NCBI GenBank assembly: GCA_035286465.1
Contig: DATEDF010000089.1
Span: 162,099-226,098 of the forward strand
Reading direction: 5' to 3'
Source of the DNA: Fen-1231 sp035286465
GTDB taxonomy: Bacteria; Gemmatimonadota; Gemmatimonadetes; Gemmatimonadales; Gemmatimonadaceae
DNA length: 64,000 nucleotides
Made by a program: the position numbers and the translations under genes
In this document: piece after piece, positions 17,031 to 25,240 of the stretch
Numbering within the stretch: the stretch's first letter is position 1
Layout: each line of letters opens with the position of its first letter
The notes under the pieces: generated by a model
Databases searched by the model: none
Seen by the model: only the letters and a program-made list of their open reading frames with translations
Told to the model about the DNA's origin: nothing

Positions 17031-19010
17031 TCAGGCGGGCGACGGCTCCGGGCCTCCGATGAGCGGCGGACTGGCTCGCTTGGGCTCGTTCGCCGACGCC
17101 GTCGCCGCGGGCAGCTCCGGCGCCGGTGCGCTCGCCACGACGCGCGCCGGCAGTTTCTCGCCGCGCATCAGGATGGCGCAGTCCTCGCGCGTCAGCGTCT
17201 CGCGCTCGAGGAGCGCGGCGCTGATCGTGTCGAGCAGCGCGCGCTGCTCCGTGAGGACCTTGCGTGCGCGCGCGAACGAATCGTTGATGACGCGCGAGAC
17301 CTCGTCGTCCACCGCCTGCGCCGTCCGCTCCGACACCTGGCGCCGGGTCATCAGCTGCTGGCCGAGGAAGACTTCCTGCTCCTGATCGCCCACGAGCACC
17401 GGCCCGATCGCGTCCGAGAGTCCCCACTGCGACACGTAGCGCCGCGCGAGCGTGGTCGCGAACTGGATGTCGCTCGCCGCGCCCGTGGAGACGCGGTCCT
17501 TCCCGAAGATCAACTCCTCGGCCACGCGTCCGCCGTACGCCATCACCAGCCGCGCATCGAGCTGCTCGCGCGTGATGCTCACGCGGTCGTCCTCCGGGAG
17601 CGTGTACGCCACGCCGAGCGTGCGTCCGCGAGGCACGATCGTCACCTTGTGCAACGGGTCGTTCCCCTTGACCATCAGCGCGCAGACCGCGTGGCCGGCC
17701 TCGTGGTACGCGGTGCGCCGCCGCTGGTCCTCGCTCATCACGAGCGACTTGCGTTCGGCGCCCATCATCACCTTGTCCTTCGCGTCCTCGAAGTCCGCCA
17801 TGTAGATCTTGTCGTGATTCCGCCGCGCGGCCAGCAGCGCGCCCTCGTTCACGAGGTTCGCGAGGTCCGCGCCGGCCATCCCCGGCGTGCCGCGCGCGAG
17901 CGACGTGATGTCCACCTCCTCGGCGATCGGCTTGTTGCGGACGTGGACGCGGAGGATCCCCTCCCGCCCGCGCAGGTCGGGGAGATCCACCACGATCTGG
18001 CGGTCGAAGCGGCCCGGCCGGAGGAGCGCCGGGTCGAGCACGTCGGGCCGGTTCGTCGCGGCGATGAGGATCACGCCGTCGTTCGACTCGAAGCCGTCCA
18101 TCTCGACGAGCAGCTGGTTGAGCGTCTGCTCGCGCTCGTCGTGCCCGCCGCCCAGCCCCGCGCCGCGGTGCCGGCCGACGGCGTCAATCTCGTCAATGAA
18201 GATGATGCACGGCGCGTGCGCCTTCCCCTGCTCGAAGAGATCGCGCACCCGGCTCGCGCCGACGCCCACGAACATCTCGACGAAATCGGAGCCCGACATC
18301 GAGAAGAACGGACGCGCCGCCTCGCCGGCCACCGCCTTCGCGAGGAGCGTCTTGCCCGTGCCCGGCGGACCCACGAGGAGCGCGCCCTTCGGCAGCCGGC
18401 CGCCCAGCTTCGTGAACTTCTGCGGGTCCTTCAGGAACTCGATGATCTCCTGCAGCTCGATCTTCGCCTCGTCGGCGCCCGCGACGTCGTTGAACGTCAC
18501 CTTGGGCGTGTCGCCCGCGAGGAGCTTCGCCTTCGACTTGCCGAAGGAGAACGCCTTCGCGCCGCCCGCCTGCATCTGGCGGAAGATGAAGATCCAGATG
18601 GCGATGATTAGAAAGACCGGCAGCCAGCTGATGAGCATCGCGCCGATCGAGGGCCGCGCCTTCTCGGCGGTGATGTTCACGTTGTGCGCCTTCAGGGCCG
18701 CCTTCTCGCTGTCGGACAGCTGCCCGGGCAGCATGACGGTGAACTTCTTCACCTGCTTTCCGCCGATCAGCTCCTGCTGCTTGAGTTCGCCGGTGATGTC
18801 CTTGCCGTCGGTGATCACCACGCTCTTGACGTTGCCGTCCGTGAGCTGCGCGTCGAAGGCGGTGTAATCGATCTTCTGCGCCCCGTCGGTGCGCGCGGCG
18901 GAATACTGGAGGAAGAGCACCGGCACGAGGATCACCAGGGCCCAGAACGCCAGCGTCTTCGAAATGCGCGCCCAGTTGGCCGGCTTGTTGGGTGGCGTGG
19001 GAGGAGTCAT
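17031..19010 (-). CDS. ftsH: ATP-dependent zinc metalloprotease FtsH
   Basis: 659-residue membrane protease that degrades membrane and regulatory proteins. Two membrane helices (about 20-36 and 122-143) flank a periplasmic domain. The AAA module has Walker A GPPGTGKT (214-221) and Walker B IIFIDEID (269-276); the second region of homology reads ATNRPDVLDPALLRPGRFDR. The zinc site is HEAGH (436-440) with a downstream Asp in STGAASDIQ. The C-terminus ends in a Pro/Ala-rich tail. Order tilS-hpt-ftsH is widely conserved. Confidence 0.97.
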   Translation of the reverse strand: MTPPTPPNKPANWARISKTLAFWALVILVPVLFLQYSAARTDGAQKIDYTAFDAQLTDGNVKSVVITDGKDITGELKQQELIGGKQVKKFTVMLPGQLSDSEKAALKAHNVNITAEKARPSIGAMLISWLPVFLIIAIWIFIFRQMQAGGAKAFSFGKSKAKLLAGDTPKVTFNDVAGADEAKIELQEIIEFLKDPQKFTKLGGRLPKGALLVGPPGTGKTLLAKAVAGEAARPFFSMSGSDFVEMFVGVGASRVRDLFEQGKAHAPCIIFIDEIDAVGRHRGAGLGGGHDEREQTLNQLLVEMDGFESNDGVILIAATNRPDVLDPALLRPGRFDRQIVVDLPDLRGREGILRVHVRNKPIAEEVDITSLARGTPGMAGADLANLVNEGALLAARRNHDKIYMADFEDAKDKVMMGAERKSLVMSEDQRRRTAYHEAGHAVCALMVKGNDPLHKVTIVPRGRTLGVAYTLPEDDRVSITREQLDARLVMAYGGRVAEELIFGKDRVSTGAASDIQFATTLARRYVSQWGLSDAIGPVLVGDQEQEVFLGQQLMTRRQVSERTAQAVDDEVSRVINDSFARARKVLTEQRALLDTISAALLERETLTREDCAILMRGEKLPARVVASAPAPELPAATASANEPKRASPPLIGGPEPSPA

Positions 19011-19050
19011 CGGTCAGGATCGAGAGCGCAAGAGAATGAAGGCGGCCGCG

Positions 19051-19629
19051 CTACTGCAGGCTGGCGACGTACGGCAGGTGACGGAAGTTCTCGGCGTGGT
19101 CCAGCCCGTACCCCACCAGGAACTCGTCCGGCGCGGCGAACCCGACGAAGCGCGTCGGGTAGCGCAGCTGCTTCGCGACCTGCTTGTCGAGGAGCGCGCA
19201 GATCTCGAGCGAGCGCGGGCGCCGGGCCACAAGCAGGTCCATCATCTTGTTCAGCGTCCGTCCCGAATCCACGATGTCCTCCACCAGCAGGATGTCCTTC
19301 CCCTCGAACTTCGTCTCCGGATCATACACCAGCCGCACCTCGCCGGACGACTCCGTCGCGTCGCCGTAACTCGACGCCACGAGGAAATCCACGTGGAGCG
19401 GGCGGCCGATCTCGCGGACCAGATCCGCGAGGAAGACGAAGCTCCCCTTGAGCAGGCCCAGCACGAGCAGGTCGCCGTCCGGATAGGCGGCGGTGATCTC
19501 CGCGCCGAGCTCGCGCACGCGCCGCTGAATCGTCGCGGCGTCGTACGCGATCCGCTTCACCGCGCGTCCCAGCAGCCGCGGATCGGCGGCCGGACCGGCG
19601 GCCCCTTCGGGCCGGGTGACTGCGGTCAT
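19051..19629 (-). CDS. hpt: hypoxanthine phosphoribosyltransferase
   Basis: 192-residue purine salvage enzyme that makes IMP/GMP from base and PRPP. The PRPP-binding motif is ILLVEDIVDSGRTL (113-126), preceded by LKGSFVFLADL and followed by the VGYGLDHAENFRHLPYV block near the end, all typical. Start is the ATG at 19627-19629, 1 base after the tilS stop region, so the two are tightly linked; longer open frame upstream is a shadow of tilS. Confidence 0.95.
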   Translation of the reverse strand: MTAVTRPEGAAGPAADPRLLGRAVKRIAYDAATIQRRVRELGAEITAAYPDGDLLVLGLLKGSFVFLADLVREIGRPLHVDFLVASSYGDATESSGEVRLVYDPETKFEGKDILLVEDIVDSGRTLNKMMDLLVARRPRSLEICALLDKQVAKQLRYPTRFVGFAAPDEFLVGYGLDHAENFRHLPYVASLQ

Positions 19630-19630
19630 G

Positions 19631-20602
19631 CTATGAATATAGCGGCTCCGGGAAGCGGGGGGCCTTGAGGACGAACGTCGTCGGCGTCCGATGGACTTCC
19701 GCGCCTCCCGCGAGCGGAACGCGGAGGCCCGGCGCCGCGCGCGCCGTGAACGCCACGAGGCGTTCGGTGCCGCGCCAGTCGAGCGTGAGACCCGCCCGCG
19801 CGGCGAGGGCGGGCCAGACGACGGCCAGACCCTCACCGGAAAGCGCCGATAGCGCCGCGGCGGGGACGACCAGCGCCGGCGTCGGCAGCAGCGTGATGCC
19901 GAGCGCGTCAATCACGCACTCGACCTCCTCGCGCCACGTCGCCGCTTGCCGCGCGAGCCGGAGCATCGCCTCGGCGAACCCCGGATGCGCGCGCTCGAGC
20001 GCGGGCAGGAGGTCGAGCCGTACCCGGTTCCGGAGATACGCCCGGCTCGCGTTGGTGGGATCTTCGAGGAACCGCACCCGGTGCGCGCGGGCGTACGCGG
20101 CGAGCGACGCGCGCGAGCGGTCGAGGAGCGGCCGCGCGACGGGGGACGCGGCGTACATCCCCGCCAGTCCGCGCGCGCTCGTGTGGCGTGCGTCGCGCAG
20201 GGCCCGCATCACGATGGTCTCGACCTGATCGTCGCGCGTGTGCGCCGTGACGACGGTCGCGCTCAGCTCGCGCGCCGAGCCGGCCAGGAACGCCCATCGC
20301 GCCGCGCGCCACGCGTCCTCGCTGGCGGCGAGCGCGCTCGCGCTCCGGCCGGTCACCGCGGGCACGCCGCGCCGCTCCGCTTCACGCCCGGCGAGGCGCG
20401 CGGCGCGCACCGCGGCCGCGCCCGTGCCGTGATCGAACGTCGCGACCGCGACCGCGTCGCCGCGCCACCGCGTGAAGGCGTGGAGCAGCACCATCGAGTC
20501 GCGGCCGCCGGAGACCGCGAGCAGGTAGCGCGCGCGGGGCAGCGCCTCGATCCCCGAGCGAATTCCCGATTCGTCGTCCGTCGCTTTCGCCGCGTGCCTC
20601 AT
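19631..20602 (-). CDS. tilS: tRNA(Ile)-lysidine synthetase
   Basis: 323-residue enzyme of the N-type ATP pyrophosphatase class that adds lysine to C34 of tRNA-Ile(CAU). The PP-loop reads AVSGGRDSM (29-37), with FDHGTG and TAHTRDDQVETIVMR blocks after it. It lacks a long C-terminal extension, as in shorter TilS forms. The chosen ATG at 20600-20602 lies 9 bases after a minus-strand TACTAT, so the transcript may have almost no leader; the frame is open further upstream but that part would overlap the divergent gene. Confidence 0.93.
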   Translation of the reverse strand: MRHAAKATDDESGIRSGIEALPRARYLLAVSGGRDSMVLLHAFTRWRGDAVAVATFDHGTGAAAVRAARLAGREAERRGVPAVTGRSASALAASEDAWRAARWAFLAGSARELSATVVTAHTRDDQVETIVMRALRDARHTSARGLAGMYAASPVARPLLDRSRASLAAYARAHRVRFLEDPTNASRAYLRNRVRLDLLPALERAHPGFAEAMLRLARQAATWREEVECVIDALGITLLPTPALVVPAAALSALSGEGLAVVWPALAARAGLTLDWRGTERLVAFTARAAPGLRVPLAGGAEVHRTPTTFVLKAPRFPEPLYS

Positions 20603-20607
20603 CCCGC

Positions 20608-20617
20608 TAACATAGTA
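20608..20617. promoter_or_regulatory. shared core of two divergent promoters
   Basis: An AT-rich 10-base patch serves both directions. On the minus strand TACTAT (20617-20612) lies 9 bases before the tilS ATG. On the plus strand TAACAT (20608-20613) lies 7 bases before the GTG of the small membrane protein. Both would give near-leaderless transcripts. No good -35 was seen on either side. Confidence 0.45.
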
Positions 20618-20620
20618 CGC

Positions 20621-20800
20621 GTGGAACAGAGCTTCGGCGGACCGCTCGGCACCCTCATCGCCGGCCTCGGGCTGGCCGCGTTCTACGCGGCGCTCCTCTG
20701 GATCAACCTGCTGCTCGGGCTGATGCTCACGCCGCTCTTCGTGATCCCGCTGACGTGGGTGCAGGACGCGATCAAGGCGAGAAGGACAAGGAGCGAGTAG
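20621..20800 (+). CDS. small membrane protein (59 aa)
   Basis: 59 residues starting with GTG. The sequence is one long hydrophobic stretch (about 8-50: GTLIAGLGLAAFYAALLW then LLLGLMLTPLFVIPLTW) followed by a basic tail KARRTR, so one or two membrane helices with the C-terminus in the cytoplasm. No family recognised. It is divergent from tilS and its stop codon is the first base triplet of a 7-base repeat array. Support: coherent membrane topology, plausible -10 element 7 bases upstream, and no competing gene on the other strand. Confidence 0.55.
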   Translation: MEQSFGGPLGTLIAGLGLAAFYAALLWINLLLGLMLTPLFVIPLTWVQDAIKARRTRSE

Positions 20801-20839
20801 ACGGTAGACAGTAGACGGTAGATGGTTCACCGTTCACGT
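20798..20839 (+). repeat. six-unit heptanucleotide array
   Basis: Six consecutive 7-base units in strict phase; the first four follow TAGA[CT][GA]G and the last two read TTCACCG/TTCACGT. The first unit supplies the stop codon of the small membrane protein. The units resemble those at 62934-63042. Confidence 0.85.
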
Positions 20840-20852
20840 CGAGACGGCAGAA

Positions 20853-20874
20853 GGGCCGGCATCGCTGCCGGCCC
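20853..20874. terminator. hairpin, probable terminator for the lipoprotein gene
   Basis: Perfect inverted repeat: GGGCCGGCA (20853-20861), 4-base loop, TGCCGGCCC (20866-20874). It lies 30 bases past the stop of the minus-strand lipoprotein gene. The T content after it on the minus strand is modest (TTCT), so termination strength is uncertain. Confidence 0.65.
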
Positions 20875-20903
20875 GTCGTGCTTCCTGGCTGGTCCGTGCA
20901 CGA

Positions 20904-22499
20904 TCACCGGCGCAGGTGCCCGACCGAGACCGGACGCGCCGCCAACAGCGGATGCGGCAGCGGCTGCGCGGCGATGGCGACGAACGACAACGAGGCCGAG
21001 ACGGACTTGTCGGAAGTCATCTCCAGCGTGCAGGTAAAGCCCGCTCCCGAGCAATCCCCGCCCCAGGCGAACGTGCCGTCGCCGGGAAGGGCCGTGAGAA
21101 CGACCGTGGCGCCGGAGGTGAAGGTGGCCGTGCAGGTGCCGGGGCACGAGATCCCTCCGACATCAGAAGTCACGCTCACATCGCCCGAGACGGCGACCGT
21201 GAGCACGAAGCCCGTCGGCCCTCCCGAACTGATTGTGATCGGCGGCGTGCTGCTTGGGACCGACACGGCGCCCGAGGTCGCCGTCGCTGTGATCGTGGCG
21301 GTACCCGCTGACACGGCGGTGACGAGTCCGTTGCCGTCCACGATCGCCGCGGAGGACGAAGAAGCCCACGTGACAGTCGCGGCAATGGGGTCGCCGAACT
21401 GGTCCTTGGGGCTCGCAGTCAGTTGTGCGGTACCACCCACGGTCAGCGAACCGGGCGCCCCACTGACGGAGACCGACGTGAGCACGAGCTTCTCGAAGTT
21501 GGCGGTCTCCGTCCTCGCCCCATCCATGGTCACCGTGCACTCCGAACCTGCGCTGGCGCACGTCCCGCCACTCCACGAGGAGAAGACCGAGCCGGGGTCG
21601 CCGGTCGCGGTGAGCAGCACGAACGTGCCCGGATCATACAACGCGGAGCAGCTCGAGCCGCAGTTGATCCCCCCCCCATCCGACGTGACCGTCCCTGTCC
21701 CTGTCCCGCCACGCATCACCGTGAGCGCGAAGCGCGGCGTCCCGACCACGATGTCCGCCCGGACCGAGCTCGCATCCTCCGACGTGAACACCAGCGTGCA
21801 CGTCCCCGCCGCCGAGATGCTGAGGTTGGTGAACGTGGCCACGCCATCGTGCGCGCGGACCGCCGTCGTGCCGCCGAGCGCCGCGGAACAGCCCTCGAGC
21901 GAAGCGGTCACCCGCTCGTCGAAGTGCCGGGAGAGTCGGCCGTGGGCCCGTTGGATCTCGATCACAGGCTGCGTGGTGAACGCCACGCCGGGCAAGGCGC
22001 CGTCGGGCGCCGTCGCAACCGTGAGCACGAGCTTTGCCTTCTTGACCTTGATCTTCACCCGGATCTCTGCCGGGCTGTTGTCGGCGCCGGGCGCGTCCAC
22101 AACGACGCTGCCCTCATACTCGCCCCGGTCCAGATTCTCCGTCACCGCGGAGATTCGCAGCTTCGTGGGGGCGGACGTCCCATCGAGCGTCGCGCTCACG
22201 ATGCCCGCGGGCGTGGCGCTCACGATCGTGAGCCCCTCGAGCGTGCCGCCGTACTTCTCCTTCAGCCGCACGACCTCGGGTTCGGGGTTCGCGCCATCCT
22301 CGACCGCCTCGAACCGGACGTGCTCGTCCGAAACCTCGAGTGCGGGGCTCTTGATCTTCGACGAGCTGCCTCGGTGGAGACTGGCTTCGAGCGGCGCCGC
22401 GGGCGCGGTCACGTCCCGGGCGCAGCTTGCCACGAACAGGAGACCGAGGAGTGCTATTGCGGCGCGCACACCCCGAGCGTGGTCGGAGGAGCTGGACAT
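20904..22499 (-). CDS. lipoprotein with Ig-like and bacterial repeat domains
   Basis: 531 residues with a lipoprotein signal ending LLFVASC (Cys26). Two divergent InlB/Flg_new-like repeat modules are visible, each with a Gly-Thr-rich strand and a Cys pair (GGGINCGSSC near 285; GGISCPGTC near 450) and an aromatic SSWSGG/FAWGGDC end. Between them (about 340-425) lies a BIG2 Ig-like domain with LTVGGTAQLTASPKDQFGDP. A surface or outer-membrane role is likely. It is flanked by a hairpin downstream and by an inverted repeat upstream. No enzymatic motif. Confidence 0.82.
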   Translation of the reverse strand: MSSSSDHARGVRAAIALLGLLFVASCARDVTAPAAPLEASLHRGSSSKIKSPALEVSDEHVRFEAVEDGANPEPEVVRLKEKYGGTLEGLTIVSATPAGIVSATLDGTSAPTKLRISAVTENLDRGEYEGSVVVDAPGADNSPAEIRVKIKVKKAKLVLTVATAPDGALPGVAFTTQPVIEIQRAHGRLSRHFDERVTASLEGCSAALGGTTAVRAHDGVATFTNLSISAAGTCTLVFTSEDASSVRADIVVGTPRFALTVMRGGTGTGTVTSDGGGINCGSSCSALYDPGTFVLLTATGDPGSVFSSWSGGTCASAGSECTVTMDGARTETANFEKLVLTSVSVSGAPGSLTVGGTAQLTASPKDQFGDPIAATVTWASSSSAAIVDGNGLVTAVSAGTATITATATSGAVSVPSSTPPITISSGGPTGFVLTVAVSGDVSVTSDVGGISCPGTCTATFTSGATVVLTALPGDGTFAWGGDCSGAGFTCTLEMTSDKSVSASLSFVAIAAQPLPHPLLAARPVSVGHLRR

Positions 22500-22624
22500 G
22501 GTCGCCTCGTCTTCGGAGAACCCATCCCTCGCGCGAGCGGAGTGCCGCGGACGCGATCCGGAGTCAACCGCTCCGGACGGGATGGGGCTGTGCTACGAGG
22601 GTAGCTTGGGGGGGTGGCTGAGGC

Positions 22625-22668
22625 CTGTCAACTGGCAACAAGTTGACAGTGACACGGATCACTGATCC
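22625..22668. promoter_or_regulatory. two adjacent inverted repeats upstream of lemA
   Basis: CTGTCAACT (22625-22633) and AGTTGACAG (22641-22649) form a perfect 9-base inverted repeat with a 7-base spacer; each arm carries TTGACA, one per strand. Seven bases on, GGATCA-C-TGATCC (22656-22668) is a second perfect palindrome. Either could be an operator between the divergent lipoprotein and lemA genes. No -10 at proper spacing was found. The arms also match units of the 7-base repeat family. Confidence 0.5.
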
Positions 22669-22753
22669 CGCACACACTACCTTTCCACTTCCCAACCACG
22701 GCGCCACGACGCACTCTCTACCGCAGCGCCAACAGCCATCAACGGAGCTCCCC

Positions 22754-23347
22754 ATGGCCGGGTTCGTCCTCTTCATCGTCATTGTCGCCGCCATCGCCAT
22801 CTTCTGGTTCGTCGCCATCTACAACGGGCTCATCGCCCTGCGGAACCAGACCGCGAACGCGCTCAAACAGATTGACGTGCAGCTCAAGCGGCGGCACGAC
22901 CTGATCCCCAACCTCGTCCAGGCAGTGCAGGGCGCGATGCAGTTCGAGAAGGAGACGCTCCAGGCCGTGATCGAGGCGCGCAACCAGGCCGTGAAGATCG
23001 GCGCGGGCGCGGGCCTGCAGAACGTCGGCAAGGTCGCCGCCGCCGAGGCGCAGCTCACCGGCGCACTCGGCAAACTGCTGGCCGTCGTCGAGGCCTACCC
23101 CGACCTCAAGGCCACGGGGAACATCGGCCAGCTGCAGGAAGAGCTGACGTCCACGGAAAACAAGATCGGCTTCGCGCGGCAGCTCTACAACGACACGGCC
23201 ACGCAGTACAACACGAGGCAGCAGCAGTTCCCGATGAGCATCGTCGCGGGCTTCGCGCAGGCGGTGCCGGCGGAACTCTGGGAGATCGCGGACGAGACCG
23301 AGCGGGCGGTGCCGAAGGTGGACCTTTCGATGAAGCCGAAGGCGTAA
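22754..23347 (+). CDS. lemA: LemA family protein
   Basis: 197 residues. One N-terminal membrane helix (about 3-22), then the LemA helical bundle with the family block LIALRNQTANALKQIDVQLKRR (only L-K-R-R-x-D-L-I-P-N-L-V is diagnostic) and a C-terminal FARQLYNDTATQYNT. The ATG at 22754 has GGAG at 22744-22747. A GTG-type open frame extends to 22643 but lacks a ribosome site. LemA is often paired with an HtpX-like M48 protease, as here; function is not well defined. Confidence 0.92.
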   Translation: MAGFVLFIVIVAAIAIFWFVAIYNGLIALRNQTANALKQIDVQLKRRHDLIPNLVQAVQGAMQFEKETLQAVIEARNQAVKIGAGAGLQNVGKVAAAEAQLTGALGKLLAVVEAYPDLKATGNIGQLQEELTSTENKIGFARQLYNDTATQYNTRQQQFPMSIVAGFAQAVPAELWEIADETERAVPKVDLSMKPKA

Positions 23348-23516
23348 TACGGAACCCGTAGACCTCTTCTCGCAGCAGGCCGCCAACCGGCGCCGGTCGC
23401 GCTGGCTCGTCGTCGGGTTCGTCCTCTTCTTCGCCTGGCTGGGCCTGGGCGGCGACTGGCTCGCGTGGCAGTTCACCCGCGCCGCGCCGCCACAGGAATA
23501 CCATCACGTCTTTCCG

Positions 23517-24398
23517 TTGCTCGGGCTCGGCATGTTCGCCGCCGGCGCGGGGCTCGTGGCCTACATCCGGAAGCACGGCGCGGAGAAGGTGCTCTGGTCG
23601 TCCGGCGCCTGGCAGCTCCTCGAGCCCGCGACGCCAGCGCAGAAGACGCTCGACAACGTGGTCCAGGAGATGGCGATCGCGTCGGGGCTCCCCAAGCCGA
23701 CGCTCTGGATCATTGACGATCCGGACCCGAACGCGTTCGCCACCGGGAACGACCCCGCGCACTCGCACATCGCCGTCACCACCGGGCTGCTCGACGCGGT
23801 GAGCCGAGACGAGCTGCAGGCCGTGATCGGTCACGAGATGGGGCACGTGAAGAACCTGGACATGCAGCTCATGACAATGGTCGCCGGGCTGGTCGGCGCC
23901 GTGGCGCTCATCTCCGACGGCCTCGGGCGCGTGCTGCGGGGCGGCGTGCGGATGGGGGGCGGCCGCGGCGGTGGACGCGTGGGCGGCGGTGGCGGCGGCG
24001 GCAAGCGAGGCGGCGCGGGCCCCCTCGTGCTCATCATCCTGGCGATCTGGCTGGTGAGCTGGATTCTCGCGCCGATCATCACGCGCCTGATGGCGATGGG
24101 GATCAGCCGACGGCGGGAATACCTCGCCGACGCGATGAGCGCCCAGTTCACGCGGAACCCCGCTGCGCTCGCGACCGCGCTGGAGAAGATCGAGCGCGCC
24201 TCGGCGCCCACCACAAGCATCAAGAGCGGGGTGGCCCACCTCTGCATCGCCGACCCGCTCGGCCGCCGCGTCAGCAGCGTCGAGGGGTTCGTGGGCGACT
24301 TCCTCGCGACCCACCCGCCGATGGCACTCCGGGTCGCGCGGCTCAAGGCGATGGGCTACCAGGCGCAGAAGGCGGCGGGAACGTTCGAGGCGACCTGA
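23517..24398 (+). CDS. M48-family membrane metalloprotease (HtpX-like)
   Basis: Zinc protease with HEMGH (residues 106-110 from the TTG at 23517) and the third ligand Glu in RREYLADAMSAQF. Hydrophobic segments follow the zinc site and near 175-195; a Gly-rich loop (about 140-165) separates them. The frame is open back to 23334 and the extra codons from 23346 read like a true N-terminus (NTEPVDLFSQQAANRRRSRW, then a hydrophobic helix), but no ATG, GTG or TTG occurs there. The real start may therefore be non-standard or a base may be wrong in the sequence. Follows lemA closely. Confidence 0.88.
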   Translation: MLGLGMFAAGAGLVAYIRKHGAEKVLWSSGAWQLLEPATPAQKTLDNVVQEMAIASGLPKPTLWIIDDPDPNAFATGNDPAHSHIAVTTGLLDAVSRDELQAVIGHEMGHVKNLDMQLMTMVAGLVGAVALISDGLGRVLRGGVRMGGGRGGGRVGGGGGGGKRGGAGPLVLIILAIWLVSWILAPIITRLMAMGISRRREYLADAMSAQFTRNPAALATALEKIERASAPTTSIKSGVAHLCIADPLGRRVSSVEGFVGDFLATHPPMALRVARLKAMGYQAQKAAGTFEAT

Positions 24399-24610
24399 CG
24401 GACGGGCGTGAGCCATTCCCAACATGCCGACTGGCCAGCGGTGATTTGTGATCTCGCGTCGTGGGCCGGAGCCGCTACGGAGCGCTATGCAGTCAGCGAA
24501 TGCATTTCCACCACAGAGTCCGGAGCTCACGCAGTACGCGATCCGTCTTGCATAGCTCCCGGATTCACCGTGAGTTAGCCGGCGGCCGCCATCGCGCCGG
24601 TCGCATATTC

Positions 24611-24643
24611 ATGCAGACCGCCATTCAATCGAGGTTTTCGTGA
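24611..24643 (+). CDS. possible 10-residue upstream ORF
   Basis: ATG at 24611 begins MQTAIQSRFS and stops with TGA at 24641-24643, which overlaps the GTG start of the next gene as GTGA. The ribosome site of the next gene (GAGG, 24631-24634) lies inside it. It may couple translation of the PfpI-type gene or be chance. The 240 bases before it (24399-24610) hold no other gene that I can see. Confidence 0.3.
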   Translation: MQTAIQSRFS

Positions 24644-25167
24644 CCGCAACGAAAGGATCCGTACTCATCCTGGTCGGCCCCGAGTACGAAGAGCTCGAAG
24701 TCTGGTACCCGAAGTACCGCCTCGAGGCAGCGGGCTACGAGGCGCCGGTGGCCGGCATCGGCGAGACGACCTACCGCGGAAAGCACAGCTACCCCTGCCC
24801 CGTGGACGGGCACGCGAAGGACTTCGTGTCGGAGACGCTGGTGGGGGTGCTCGCGCCCGGCGGATGGGCGCCGGACAAGCTCCGCCGGGACCACGCGGTG
24901 CTCCGGCTCGTCCGGGAGATCAACCAGGCGGGCGGCCTGATCGCGACGATCTGCCACGGCCCTTGGATCCTCATCTCAGCCGGCATCGTGAAGGGGCGCC
25001 GCCTGACCTCGACTCCCGGAATCCGCGACGATCTCACGAACGCCGGCGCGACGTGGGTGGACGAGCCGGTCGTCGAGGACGGGAACATCATCTCGAGCCG
25101 CGTCCCGAAGGACCTGCCCGTGTTCGGGGAGGCGATGGTGAGGTGGCTGGACAGTCGGGCAGAGTAA
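24640..25167 (+). CDS. DJ-1/PfpI family protein
   Basis: 175 residues, class I glutamine-amidotransferase-like fold. The nucleophile elbow is ATICHGPW with C105 and H106, and the acidic partner is in the EYEELEVWYP segment near residue 18. The pattern matches the PfpI/YhbO group, whose members have been described as proteases, chaperones or glyoxalase/deglycase enzymes; sequence alone does not decide. GTG start with GAGG 5 bases upstream. Cytoplasmic, no signal peptide. Confidence 0.88.
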   Translation: MTATKGSVLILVGPEYEELEVWYPKYRLEAAGYEAPVAGIGETTYRGKHSYPCPVDGHAKDFVSETLVGVLAPGGWAPDKLRRDHAVLRLVREINQAGGLIATICHGPWILISAGIVKGRRLTSTPGIRDDLTNAGATWVDEPVVEDGNIISSRVPKDLPVFGEAMVRWLDSRAE

Positions 25168-25240
25168 CCGCCGACGAGCGGCGGCACACCGTTTCAGACG
25201 AAGCGGTGTGAAGATGTTTGCGGGGACGGCGCGGTTGAAG

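Noticed and set aside
20798..20839. CRISPR-like array
   Set aside because: Units are 7 bases with no spacers, and no cas genes are present.
22643..22648. TTGACA as -35 of lemA
   Set aside because: No -10-like hexamer at 16-18 bases spacing; better explained as an arm of the inverted repeat.
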